Assembly: GCA_033032865.1 (NCBI GenBank)
Contig: JAWHQI010000277.1
Coordinates: forward strand, 1,892,501 to 1,956,500
Direction: 5' to 3'
Source: Dactylorhiza incarnata
Taxonomy: Eukaryota > Streptophyta > Magnoliopsida > Asparagales > Orchidaceae
Length of the DNA: 64,000 bases
Both the position numbers and the translations under genes were made by a program. The notes under the pieces were generated by a model that worked only from the letters and a program-made list of their open reading frames with translations, made no database searches and had not been told where the DNA came from. Of this stretch, positions 12,701 to 24,700 are shown one piece after another. Position 1 is the stretch's first letter, and the number at the start of each line of letters is the position of its first letter.

Positions 12701-15700
12701 CAGAATGTGTTAAGGGTATTTGTCGATTCTTTTTTTCTTTTAAAATTCTTGGGCCCACCCCTTCTGGGGTTATCTCAAACTCATATGTCTACCCAAAATG
12801 ATCTTCACACGCAATAGACATTCTGGCCCTTTGGTTAGACATAGACTTTCAATCTGAAAGTGCACAGTTAACCTCACTAGAATTCTCTAGAAGGGGGGGG
12901 GGGGGGGGGTGAATAGAGATTTAAAAATATTTTGTGCAAAGTTAATAAATATATATATATATATATGTAATATTCACAGACTTAAGCTTCCCACACACCA
13001 ACAAGAATTAAGCAAATAAATAAAGAAATAGCAAAAAGAAAATCCCAGCACAACACAAAGAAATATAGTGGTTCCTCAAACTTTGGGTAGTCCACTCTTC
13101 TACCCCCTTGGTAGGAATTCACTATCTTGCACCGAGTCTTTTGATAAGGAGACTCTTAGAACCAGCCTGAGTCTTTTGATAAGGAGACTCTTAGAACCAC
13201 TACAACTGAATTTTTTGAAGAGAGATTCTAAAAACTCTTTTACACAATTGGAAAATGAAATAAGAATAAGAAGAAGAAGTAGAAGAAAAACAATTGAAGC
13301 AAGAGAGAATCTTCTTCCTAGCAAGAAGATTAGAAGCACAAGTATAGTGAATGAAATCTCTCTTCTATAGTGAGAAGGAGATTGTAGGCCTTTTTCTCTT
13401 TCAGTGAGAGCTTTCAGAAATGGCAGCAGTATGGCTTTAGAGGGAGAAGAAGAAGACTTTTTCTTTGCTGCAACACTCTTTCACTTTTCTCAGCTTTCTC
13501 ACTTTTCACTTGTGAGCTTTTCCTCTTTTTCAAATAGATGGAGTGGATCACTTGTTGTTTTTTTTTTCCGACCTCCTTCTGTATTTATAGCTCTGTTTAT
13601 TCAAAAAATATTGCTATAGGAGGATAATCAATTAACAGTCAGAGAAATAATAAGAAAGAAAAGTTTCCATAATCATTATTTCTGTAGAAGGAAAGAGATC
13701 ATTCTATTTTCAAATAATGTCAATAATAATCTTAATCAAATTAGCCAAGAATCATTTAGAAGCAAAGATTGATTCAGAACGGCTAGAAAATAATAATATA
13801 ATTCCATAAAATTCAGATCTACAGAAAGATGGAACGAGATCTGGCGTGTTTTTGAATCTGTCACAGAAATCGACGTGCGTCGATTACTATTCGACCTAAG
13901 CGTCGATTTCAGCCTGGCTAGACGTCAAGAAGAAAATATGGAAGTAGCGTCGACAGCGGTGCGTCGACTTTACTGGGTGCGTCGACTAGAAATCAGAGGT
14001 ACGTCGATTAAGGTTATATCGAAATCTGTTTAGAGTTACTTCGACTCATTTTGAGAGATACGTCGACTACACTTCGACGTTGCGTCGATTACTATTCGAC
14101 GCATATTTACTTAAACTAATTATCTCACTCATTTTCTACTCATTTCTAGGGGTTAAGATAAATCATTTCCCCAACAATCTCCCCCTATTTGTCTTAACCC
14201 TATTCAGAGAGAAATTTTATCAGCTTGTAATCAATACATCAAAGCATATTTATAGAAAAGAGATACATTAGGTAATCAGAAGATAATTGAAAGAGAAATC
14301 ATATAACAGACTTTTTGTACAGATCAAGCAGTACTTAAGTATTAAAAATAGAGTTCTGCTCAAAATTGTTCAACATATCATTTAGGAGGAGTAGGAGGAG
14401 TTTTTCTCTTCCTAGAGAATACTAAAGGGAGATCAGGTCTTTTTATAGAGGTGAGTTGTTCCTTCTCAGTAGCATGATGTTCATTCAACTCCCCCTGAGT
14501 CAAAGCAGTCTGCTCCACCTGAGATAGAACTTCTTTTATACTTTCTTTTTCTGCTTCTTCAGCTTCTTTCTCAGCTCCAGCTTCAGCATCTGGCTCCCCC
14601 TGAGCTTCAGCTCCTTTTTCTTTTTCCTTTTCAGCCAATCCTTCAGCCTCAGCTCTACTTGCCTCCCCTTGAAAGAGAACTACTTGTTGTTCAGCTTCTC
14701 TTGCTATAGAAAGTATATCTGTTAACTGTTCTGTAGTATATAGCTCAGGTACTATTTCATTCCCAATGGTTTTAAGCAGAGCAAGACTATCAGATTTTGA
14801 TGTTGGAGAGGATTTGTGTGAGTGAGATTTGTGACTGGAGAGCTGTTCTTCATCTAACTTCTCCCCCTTCTTGACCTTCTTAGCCAAGGAGGTTAAGAAT
14901 GATTTAGTAACCTTAGATGAAGACACATAGGTTTTGAGTACTTGCACAGAGGCATTTACCCCATCCAACTGGGTTTGCATGTGCCTGATAGAGGAGTGAA
15001 TTTGAAGGCAGTGTCCATCCAACATTTCTTGAAATTTTTGGGCTGCTGACTGGATACACTGAGTGATGAGAGTTTCAGTGGATGGGGATGGTTCAGGGTG
15101 TGTTGGTGAAGGAGATAATGGTGGAGGGGATAAAGGTGGAGAAGTGATTGTTGATATATGAGGTATGTGAGATGATGTGATAGTAGGAGGAGGAAGAGGT
15201 GGTGATTGAATTGGTGTATGTGAAGATGTAGTTAAGGTAGGAGGTGTGAGTGTAGTGGAGACTATTGGTGTGGATGATGTTGGTAGGGAAGAGATGTCTG
15301 TATGTTGAGGAGGAGGTGAAGATGGATGCACAGGAGAATTAGGAGGAGAGGGAGTCCTTTCAGGAATGGAACCAGGCTTGGGGATTTGCCTGGTCCATTT
15401 TGAGAAGAGGGCTATGGACATCCTTTTTCCAGGAGGAATGAGAATTCCTTTTGACCTACATAGGTCAGTGAAGGAGTACCTGACTCATGATCCTCATGTA
15501 GGCATTCTCTTTGTGAGAATATTTGTGGCCTATCATCTTTAGTAAGCAGCTACCCCAGTCTATCTTCTTTTTCAGCACAACGACCCCCATAATGTTCAGT
15601 TGCTGCTTGGGCACTGCATCATGGGCAGAGATTTTGCATAGTAGTATTTTTCCTATTATGTCTACCAAGAGCCTATATTTATCAGAGAAGTCTATTTTCT

Positions 15701-18700
15701 TCAGGTTGATTGGTCTATCTCTGGAGAATTTCATGGTGATTAATAAGTTTTTGATTTCCTCAGGAGTGAGTTCCACAGGTTCATTACCTGATAAGGGAAT
15801 GATGATGGAGATTCATTTAGCTATTCTTAGAAAATAATTTGCTTTCCCTTTGATTTGAACAAGGATAATGTTGTTTTGTACCTGATGGAAGATCAAAGGT
15901 ATCCCTAAGATGTTCTGCAGAGATTGAGACTGGTGTTTCATTGATTGTTCCTGTAATCTCTCCTTGTTCAGACATCTGAACATGATTCATCAACTCAGTG
16001 AGTTCTACTTCCAGGAGTTTGCATCTTGTTGAAATGAGTTTGTTTAGACCGGTTTCAGTGAAAAGAGCTATGATGCTCTTGTAGTTTTCGGCGGCGGCTT
16101 GGAAAGAGTCAAGATCAATATCGAATCCAGAGTTGATCTTGGGAGCCATTTTGGTCAGTGAGAGAGAGAGGAAGTGATGAGAAGTGAGAAGGATGAGAGA
16201 TGCAGAGAGTGTGCAGATTTCTAACTGAAGAGTTTATTTAAGTCAGGTGAAACGTCGAGACGAGACACAACTCGAGGTTTATTCGGTACTACAGCAAATG
16301 TGACCGAAAATATTTTAGTATTGTCGCTCTTTTTCATGAAGTTGGCGTTGCGTCGAGTGGAAGTCGATGTATGCGTCGGTACAGTCTGAATTGAGATGCT
16401 AGGGTTTCCTATCGACGATGCGTCGATTTCTAGATTTAGAAATCAACGTGACTTTTATTTTATCTTGAAAATTTTAAGTTTTTCTTGAGAGATTATTTCT
16501 TTCCTAATCCTAAGGTTTTCTAAGTCAGCCTTGGACTAATTTTATAGACAATTGGATTGATTGTGCCAACATTGTTTGGCAATGTTGCCAGTTTTATTAC
16601 AGATATAACACATGATTGTCTTTAGATTATGGGAATTTGAGTTTAGAGAGGGATAGAGATGTTGATTAGGATAAAAGTTTTGATTAGGATAGAGATGTTG
16701 ATTAGAATAAAAGTTTTGATTAGGATAGAAATTATGATCAGGATGAATGGGTCCTGAATGGGGCTTAAGATAGAAAATTTTTGAAGGATAGATATGTCCT
16801 GTATTTAAGTTGTTCTGAGGTTTTATGCGTCGATATCTATTCGACGTATGTTGAGAATTGCGTCGATATGTATTCAGCGCTTTCTCTAGATTGTGTTGAT
16901 CTGGAATCGATGCATGAAAGTAGTTGCGTCGATTGTAAGTCGACGTACTTTTATTCATGCGTCGATTTGAGGTCGAAGCATCTGGGAGATTGCGTCGAGT
17001 GGAATTCGACGTACTATCATTCATACGTCGATATGAAGTCGACGCAATTGTGTCTTCACAGATTTTATTCTTCCCTTTTTCTGGTTGGAGATTTATTTCT
17101 TTATGAATTGTTTCTTTTGGCCTATTAGCCTTCTTAGAAGGAGTTTGAGAGTCTTCATCTGAATAGTATGATGTTTCATCAAAATGGTCTATCTCCTTGA
17201 AGGTGAAGTCTTTTTCTTTATTCTGTGAGTCTTCTTCTAAGTTTGTTGGTTTAGTAAATTTAACAGGGCTCATCCAAGCAGGTTTGGTAGATGGTATTGA
17301 ACTGGTTAAAGGATCAGCCCTTAGCCCCAGATTCTTATGTCTGATTGTTTGTTTTTCAGTGATTTCTTTAAGTGTTTGACTTCTGACTTTTATAGATTCC
17401 TTAAAAGCTTTTGCCTGGGAAACCTTATTCTTAAGGAGTTGATTTTCTATTTTAGCACTTTGTATTTCCTTTTCTGTTTTATAGATTTCACATCTTAGTT
17501 CATAATTTTTTGAACATGTATTCTCTATTTTTCTCATATTGATTTGTTCTTTTAGATCCTTAATTTCTTGTTTAGCTTTTAGTTGATCTAAACAGAGTCC
17601 TTTAAAATCATTTTTGAAATCATCGCATAGAAAATCTATTTCATCAAAAATGCTTACCTCATCCTTATCCTCAGATTCCTCTATGAGAATAAGGCTATCT
17701 TCTTTTTCATCTTCAGAAGAGATGCTTCCTTCTGAACCTGTTTCACTCCATGGTTCAGCAACACATTCTTTTTCTGAGCTTCCAAGAGCCATTAAGTATA
17801 GGTCTTCTTGCTTAGACTCTTCATTGTCACTTTTAGATGAGGTGCTGTCTTCAGAGTCTGTTTCACTCCAAGCTTCTGCAATGAAGCCTCTTTCTTTCTT
17901 CTCCTTCCTCTTGAGATTTTTCTTTTTTCAGATCTTTCTTTTTTCTCAGCATTTTCTGGACATTCTGGAGCAATATGTCCAGTTTTCCTGCAGGAGTAAC
18001 AAATAATTTCTTTAGTAGGAGTCTTATCATACCTTGGTTTTGACTCTCTCCTTCTAGACCCATCTTTCCTGACCCATTTCTTGAATCTTCTGGCCAGAAG
18101 GCTGAATAATTCTTCTTCAGTAACAGGGGTTTCCTCTTCTGTTGCTTTTAATGCAATGTTTCTATCTTTTGAGGAGGTTGGAGTGTTTTCCCTTCTTTCC
18201 TTCTCTTCTCTGGTTTTCAGTAGTTGCTCATAGGATTTGAGTTTTCCTAAGAGGGCATCTGTTGAGATTTCCTTTTGTCCTCTAGTATCTCTTATTGCCC
18301 ATATTCTTGAGTCCCATGAACTTGGGAGACTCATTAATAATTTGTCATTTATCTCTGTGAGAGAGATCTCTCTATCCAAGCTCCTTAATTGATTGATGAT
18401 CAGACTGAATCTGTCATACATCTCAGATATGTTTTCTTCATGCTTCTTTTGAAAGTTCTCATATTGGGAGATCAATAGAGCCTTTCTATCTTTCCTTTCA
18501 TCAACACTTCCTTCTACTATCTTTGTAAGAGCCTCCCAGATTTCTTTGGCTGATTCACAGTCAACAACCTTTTGAAAGATTTCATCTGAGAGGGTTGAGA
18601 CAAGAATGTTCACAGCTTTTGCATCACTTGTTCCTGCCTTCTTCTCATCAACTGTCCACTCAGCCCTTGGGACAAGTGTTTGAGTCACTTTACCACTTGA

Positions 18701-21700
18701 GTCTTTTCTATAGGGCTTGGGAGGACCTGTCAAAATAACATTAAACAATTTTTCATCAATAGAATTCATATAAATCCTAATTCTTGTTTTCCAAAGTGCA
18801 AACTTTTCAAGATTGCAAATTGGTGGTATGGTGGAAGCATAATCTTTGATTTGTGCCATAAAAAAAAGTTTTTAGAAATATATATATGAGGTAGGATCTT
18901 TTTGATCAAAGAGTTACCCCTTTTTGATCAACCTGGCTCTGATACCAATTGAAAGTGCACAGTTAACCTCACTAGAATTCTCTAGGGGGGGGTGAATAGA
19001 GATTTAAAAATATTTTGTGCAAAGTTAATAAATATATATATATATGTGTAATATTCACAGATTTAAGTTTCTCACACATCAACAAGAATTAAGCAAATAA
19101 ACAAAGAAATAGCAAAAAGAAAATCCCAGCACAACACAGAAATATAGTGGTTCCCCAAACTTTGGGTAGTCCACTCTTCTACCCCCTTGGTAGGAATTCA
19201 CTATCTTGCACTGAGTCTTTTGATAAGGTGACTCTTAGAACCAGCCTGAGTCTTTTGATAAGGAGACTCTTAGAACCACTTCAACTGAATTTTTTGAAGA
19301 GAGATTCTAAAAACTCTTTTACACAATTTGAAAATGAAATAAAAATAAGAAGAAGAAGTAGAAGAAAAACAATTGAAGCAAGAAAGAATCTTCTTCCTAG
19401 CAAGAAGATTAGAAACATAAGTATAGTGAATGAAATCTCTCTTCTATAGTGAGAAGGAGATTGTAGGCCTTTTTCTCTTTCAGTGAGAGCTTTCAGAAAT
19501 GGCAGCAGTATGGCTTTAGAGGGAGAAGAAGAAGGCTTTTTCTTTGCTGCAACACTCTTTCACTTTTCTCAGCTTTCTCACTTTTCACTTGGGAGCTTTT
19601 CCTCTTTTTCAAATGGATGGAGTGGATCACTTGTTGTTTCTCTTTTCCGACCTCCTTCTGTATTTATAGCTCTGTTTATTCAAAAAATATTGCTATAGGA
19701 GAATAATCAATTAACAGTCAGAGAAATAGTAAGAAAGAAAAGTTTCCATAATCATTATTTCTGTAGAAGGAAAGAGATCATTCTATTTTCAAATAATGTC
19801 CATAATAATCTTAATCAAATTAGCCAAGAATCATTTAGAAGCAAAGATTGATTCAGAACGGCTAGAAAAGAATAATATAATTCCATAAAATTCAGATCTA
19901 CAGAAAGATGGAAAGAGATCTGGCGTGTTTTTGAATCTGTCACAGAAATCGACATGCGTCGATTACTATTCGACCTAAGCGTCGATTTCAGCCTGGCTAG
20001 ACGTCGAGAAGAAAATATGGAAGGAGCGTCGACAGCGGTGCGTCGACTTTACTGGGTGCGTCGACTAGAAATCAGAGGTACGTCGATTAAGGTTACATCG
20101 AAATCTGTTTAGAGTTACTTCGACTCATTTTGAGAGATACGTCGACTACACTTCGACGTTGCGTCGATTACTATTCGACGCATATTTACTTAAACTAATT
20201 ATCTCACTCATTTTCTACTCATTTCTAGGGGTTAAGATAAATCATTTCCCCAACACAATCTAAGACGATCATCACACGCAATAGGCCTTTTGGCCCCCAT
20301 AGACTAGAAGATTCTTCTTTCGTTGGCGATTCACATCCTCCTATGCGGGCTAACCCTTAACATTTCCTATGCATCGATGGATTCTGTGTCTTCTTATTCG
20401 TCTTATATCTTTTCTTAATGCGCTTTACATCTTATATTTCTTATTCTTTTCATATAGTCTTTTAAATCTTGAATTTAGTATAAAGTCTAGTGTAGGAAAA
20501 TATGTGTTATTTTTTGAATTTCCCACTATTAATTATGTAACAATATACTTTAATGTGTATGGATCATTTTTATATCTTATCCTTGTAACCTGTTTATTGG
20601 CTAGTAATTATACAAAGAGAAATTTCATTCATCTCCACAGTTTCAACTCTTCTCTGCATCTGTTTTGTTCATTACAGAGGCACATCCAGATATGATCCTA
20701 GGGGAAGTAGGTGCTACCTTAGAAGCGTACAGTAATGATCTTGCTTATGTAAAGAGAAAGGTATGCTTACATGCTTTCTATATATTGCTTATATGACGCA
20801 GCAGTCATTTCCTTCGATGTTAATGGCTGCTAAAATTGGTCGATCTAAGTATTCAGCATCATATGTTATCATTTGTTATGAAGAAGTTGGAAATGGCTAT
20901 TTTTATAACCTTGATTTTTAAATGAAAGAAAGGCTCTTTTTATAAGGAATCTCCTCTTTGAAGGCACTGGATGCATATTACTGATTAAACTAGAAAACTT
21001 AATTACTACATAAGAGAATATTATGTTTCTAAGAATGAATCGGTGAGAAGTAGAGAAAGTTGGGTAATAAAGTAGTTGTGCTCAGTTTACCAGTGGAGTA
21101 ATTTTGATAAATAAGGTATCGTTTTGTTTTCTTTTTAGATAGTTGAAACAACAAGTGATTCAATGTCAGGCCATGTTTTCAAGAAAGCATAAAGCCAACT
21201 TCATGATGATCATGTTTGTTTATCTTTTTGTCATCATTCAGATTTTTTCTTGCAGTTTTACTTTTATCCCTTTTAGTCCTTTGAATTGGAATTGAGAGGC
21301 TCAATTCCAATTGCAGCATTCAATTCTAGCCAATTTTGTGAGAAATAAAATTAAGCCACAAACTTAATTTCTCAATTCTTACCTCGAAAAGATGGAATTA
21401 GAGAATTTAATTAAAATTTCGTGAATTGAGAAAGAAAAATCATTGAAAGATGCATTTATAGAGAAATAATCTTAATGGAATTTTTTATAAATTGTCTGGA
21501 GAGATTTAAATAGGAGAATTCAAGTGAGATAAAATTGTTGATGTATAGATTTCTAGGAGAAATATTGTGGGATGTTTAGAGATAAAAGTAATTGAGAGAA
21601 AATTTTAGCGAAATAAACTCATGAAATAGAATGCTTAGGTGGATGTGTGGACACACGAGACTGGATAAAATTAGGAATGAATGTATCAGGGATAAGACAG

Positions 21701-24700
21701 GAGTGACACCAATTGTAGAGAAGATGCGAGAAGCTCGACTAAGATGGTTCAGACATGTACAAAGGAGACCATTAGAGGCACCTGTTAGGCGTTGTGAGAG
21801 TTTAGTCACTAGGCATGCTAAATGGGGGAGGGGTAGACCAATAAAGACTTGGAATGAAACTGTAAGGAAAGACATGATGTACTTAGGCATTAGTGAGATT
21901 ATGACTAAAGATAGGGCAAAATGGCTACAAAGGATCCATATAGCCGACCCCACTATAGTGGGATAAAAGCTTGAGTGTTGTTGTTGTAAACTTGTGAAAA
22001 AGAACCTTTAAAAAATAAATATTTAGAGAGAAATTTTAATGAAATTCTATAGATAAGCTATCTAGAGAGCTTTTAGAGTGGGAAAATATTTAAGGGGAGA
22101 ATCATAGGAGGATAAAAATATTAAGTAACAGATATTGAGAAAGAATTTTAGAGAGAACTTTTCTCTAGTGAAAAATATCTGAATTAGATAATTCTAGTGT
22201 AGTAGAAAATCTTGAGAGAGAGATTTCCATAGAAAGAATATCTTCGAGATTTACTAGAGAAAAAGTGAAGTAGAAAATTCTAATTAGATAGAACTTTAAG
22301 AGAAAATCATAGTAAGTTTTCTAGAGGAAGCAATTTCTAGTGTGATTTTAGAGAAAGGATTATAGTTATATTTTCTGAGAGATAAAGTTAGGTGGACGTG
22401 TGATCTAGTATGAATCATTTTTAGTGTTAGGCATTTAATTAGTAGACAGTCTTATAAGATATATTATGAGTGTCATTTTTTAACAAAATCAGTAATTCTT
22501 ATCATTGAATTCTATTGTCTGACCTAATATAAGAATTGAAATTTACCACAATTTCAATTATGTTAGGAATTGGAATTTAACCCAATTCCCGCATCCAATT
22601 CCAATTCCAATTCCAATTCTGTCCAACCGAGTTAACCTAACGATTTTAAAATTGATCGATGGAGGATAGAATGTTGTTAGTTTTGATTGTCATCTCTCAT
22701 GGCCCACACCTTGGCTTCCATGTGAATGATATTTATTAGATTCATCAATGCTCTGAGTGCTGATATTATATCTTTATAAGGTTGATTTTACTATTTTGTA
22801 ATCAGTTGTTATGGGACAAGAGGTAACATGCTAGTGGATTGCCAGAGAGATGCTCGGAGGTAGCAAGTGACGAAGATGTCAGAAATACAGTGAGGCCGTC
22901 CAAAAGTGCCCGAGCTCAACTTATGAGATATGACGAGGGAGCCATGCTCAACCTCATGATCCCTTAGATGTGAGGATCAGTTAGTGTAAGTGAGGAGGGA
23001 GAGAAGAGGAAACTAAGGAGAGGAAAATGAGATTACTCCTTTATCTTCTTATGACCCAAGTGTCTTTAAAAAGACTTACAAAGATCACATAGTTGGATTA
23101 ATAAAAAAATACCTTTACATGAAAATAAACGACGCAACATGCGTAAAACCACGACATCCGTGACATTAATTAAACTTACACAAAAATAATGGATAGTTGG
23201 TCGTGTGTGACCATAACATACGTTTCCCCTTCACTTTAAGCTTATTCTCAGGCTCAGAACAATGGTATGGACTCTGGACCGGAAGCCGCGACTCATCCGG
23301 TATTGATCAAAAATAATATCGTCCATCTACAAGTGGTAGGGTGACGAATAATTTGCAGATCAACGCCCTGTCTTCCTCTGTGATTGATTAGAGCAATATC
23401 TATCTTCATGCGTCATGTGTGTTGGGGAAGAGTTGGCGTAAATATCGCTGGCCTTGGCTTAGACGATCAAAGGTAGAGGGGCGTCCCGTTGAATGAGAAC
23501 AATAATAAATGACGATTGTTGGGTAACAATTGGACTATAATCAAAATATTAATGAACTGTACATTGGGGCATGATAACTGATTGTGTGATGACTGGATGG
23601 ATATTTCATTTTGGAGCTTTATGGACCTTGAGTTTGGCGAGGGTCGTGGTGTAAAATACTTAGATGTTTGTGTTACCTTGTGAGCAAGATTCGTGGTTGC
23701 ATTTTCCCATTTTGTCATGGCCTCCAAATATTTTACCAGGCAACCTCTGTCGACATCACAGTGATGGATGTGTATTGATGCACACTCGACTTCCTTAAGA
23801 AACCAACGTCGTGGATTTCTTGTGCCACAAGGAGGTGAAGCCCAATTGATGATTGTTGCCCCTTTTTTAGGTAATTGAGTAATAAAATAATAAAATAATA
23901 ATCAATTAATCAATTAACATATTAATATATTAATTAGTCAATTAATTATGCCCAAACTAGATCTTTTTGAGGCTTGTGGTGGCTTCCTTTGACGTTGGCC
24001 TCGAAAAGGAATGGTGCGCGACCGTAGGCACAATTCAGTTTGTGTAGGGGTAGACTGACGTTTGCACTCCGAGATGTGCGATTGAGGCGTGAAAAAGGAA
24101 ATCATTGTTTGGAAGGTGTGCTCGGTTGGTCCTGAGAGATTGGGGCGATGATTAAGAGGAAGCGACTGTAAGATGTTTCAAGCCTCGATTGTTTGCAGAC
24201 ACGACCTAGACAGAAGAAACGATGTTGCACGGGGTCGTCTGCAGGGAGTTGTGTTGCAGTTTTTGGAGACAATCAACGAAGTGGATAAAGATTGGAATTG
24301 GAAGGATAGAAGGCGTCAAAAGCTTCATTTGACTAGAGAGTGATTGTCGGGCTTGCGGGAAGGGCATGTGTTGAAAGGACGGGGTCAATCCGTATGTTGT
24401 TTTTGCATTTCTGAGAGGCGCGTCGGTCGAAAAAGGCCTTCATGATGGCGCCACACTTTACAGAGGGGGTTTCATCCGCCTGTTTGTGCATTTCTGCATT
24501 TCTGCGTTTCTGCAAGACACGTGGGTCAATGAATTGCTGAGCTTGGATATGAGAGTGGTCGGTCGTAAGTGTCAGTGGTGGAAGTGGAGGATCAGTGCAT
24601 TATCGATTCGTAGAATTTTGATAGAGTTAGAAAACTGCGTACGCGTCTCGACAATGAAGGCACGAAATACACCGAATAGTTCAGAACGGTTGTGAAGTAA

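Larger units (their letters stand above)
12855..20255 (-). mobile_element. 7.4-kb non-autonomous LTR element: gag plus a second non-pol ORF
   Basis: LTRs at 12855-14177 (1323 bp) and 18950-20255 (1306 bp) start TGAAAGTGCACAG and end CCCCAACA. The perfect TSD CAATC lies at 12850-12854 and 20256-20260. On the minus strand the order is LTR, primer-binding site, gag of the UBN2/Copia type with zinc knuckle, a second coding region resembling the plant retrotransposon-associated domain often called putative plant transposon protein (PF20167-like), polypurine tract, LTR. The 4.8-kb interior has no protease, integrase, reverse transcriptase or RNase H motif that I can find. The element must depend on enzymes from a relative, probably a SIRE-type Copia element; that partner is inferred. 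Confidence 0.9.

Noticed and set aside
16542..17792. Separate ORF starting at 17792 and overlapping the gag stop as TAATG
   Set aside because: The upstream frame continues into it with a typical gag acidic stretch, so this is one gag broken by a frameshift near 17895-17945, not a second gene with coupled translation.
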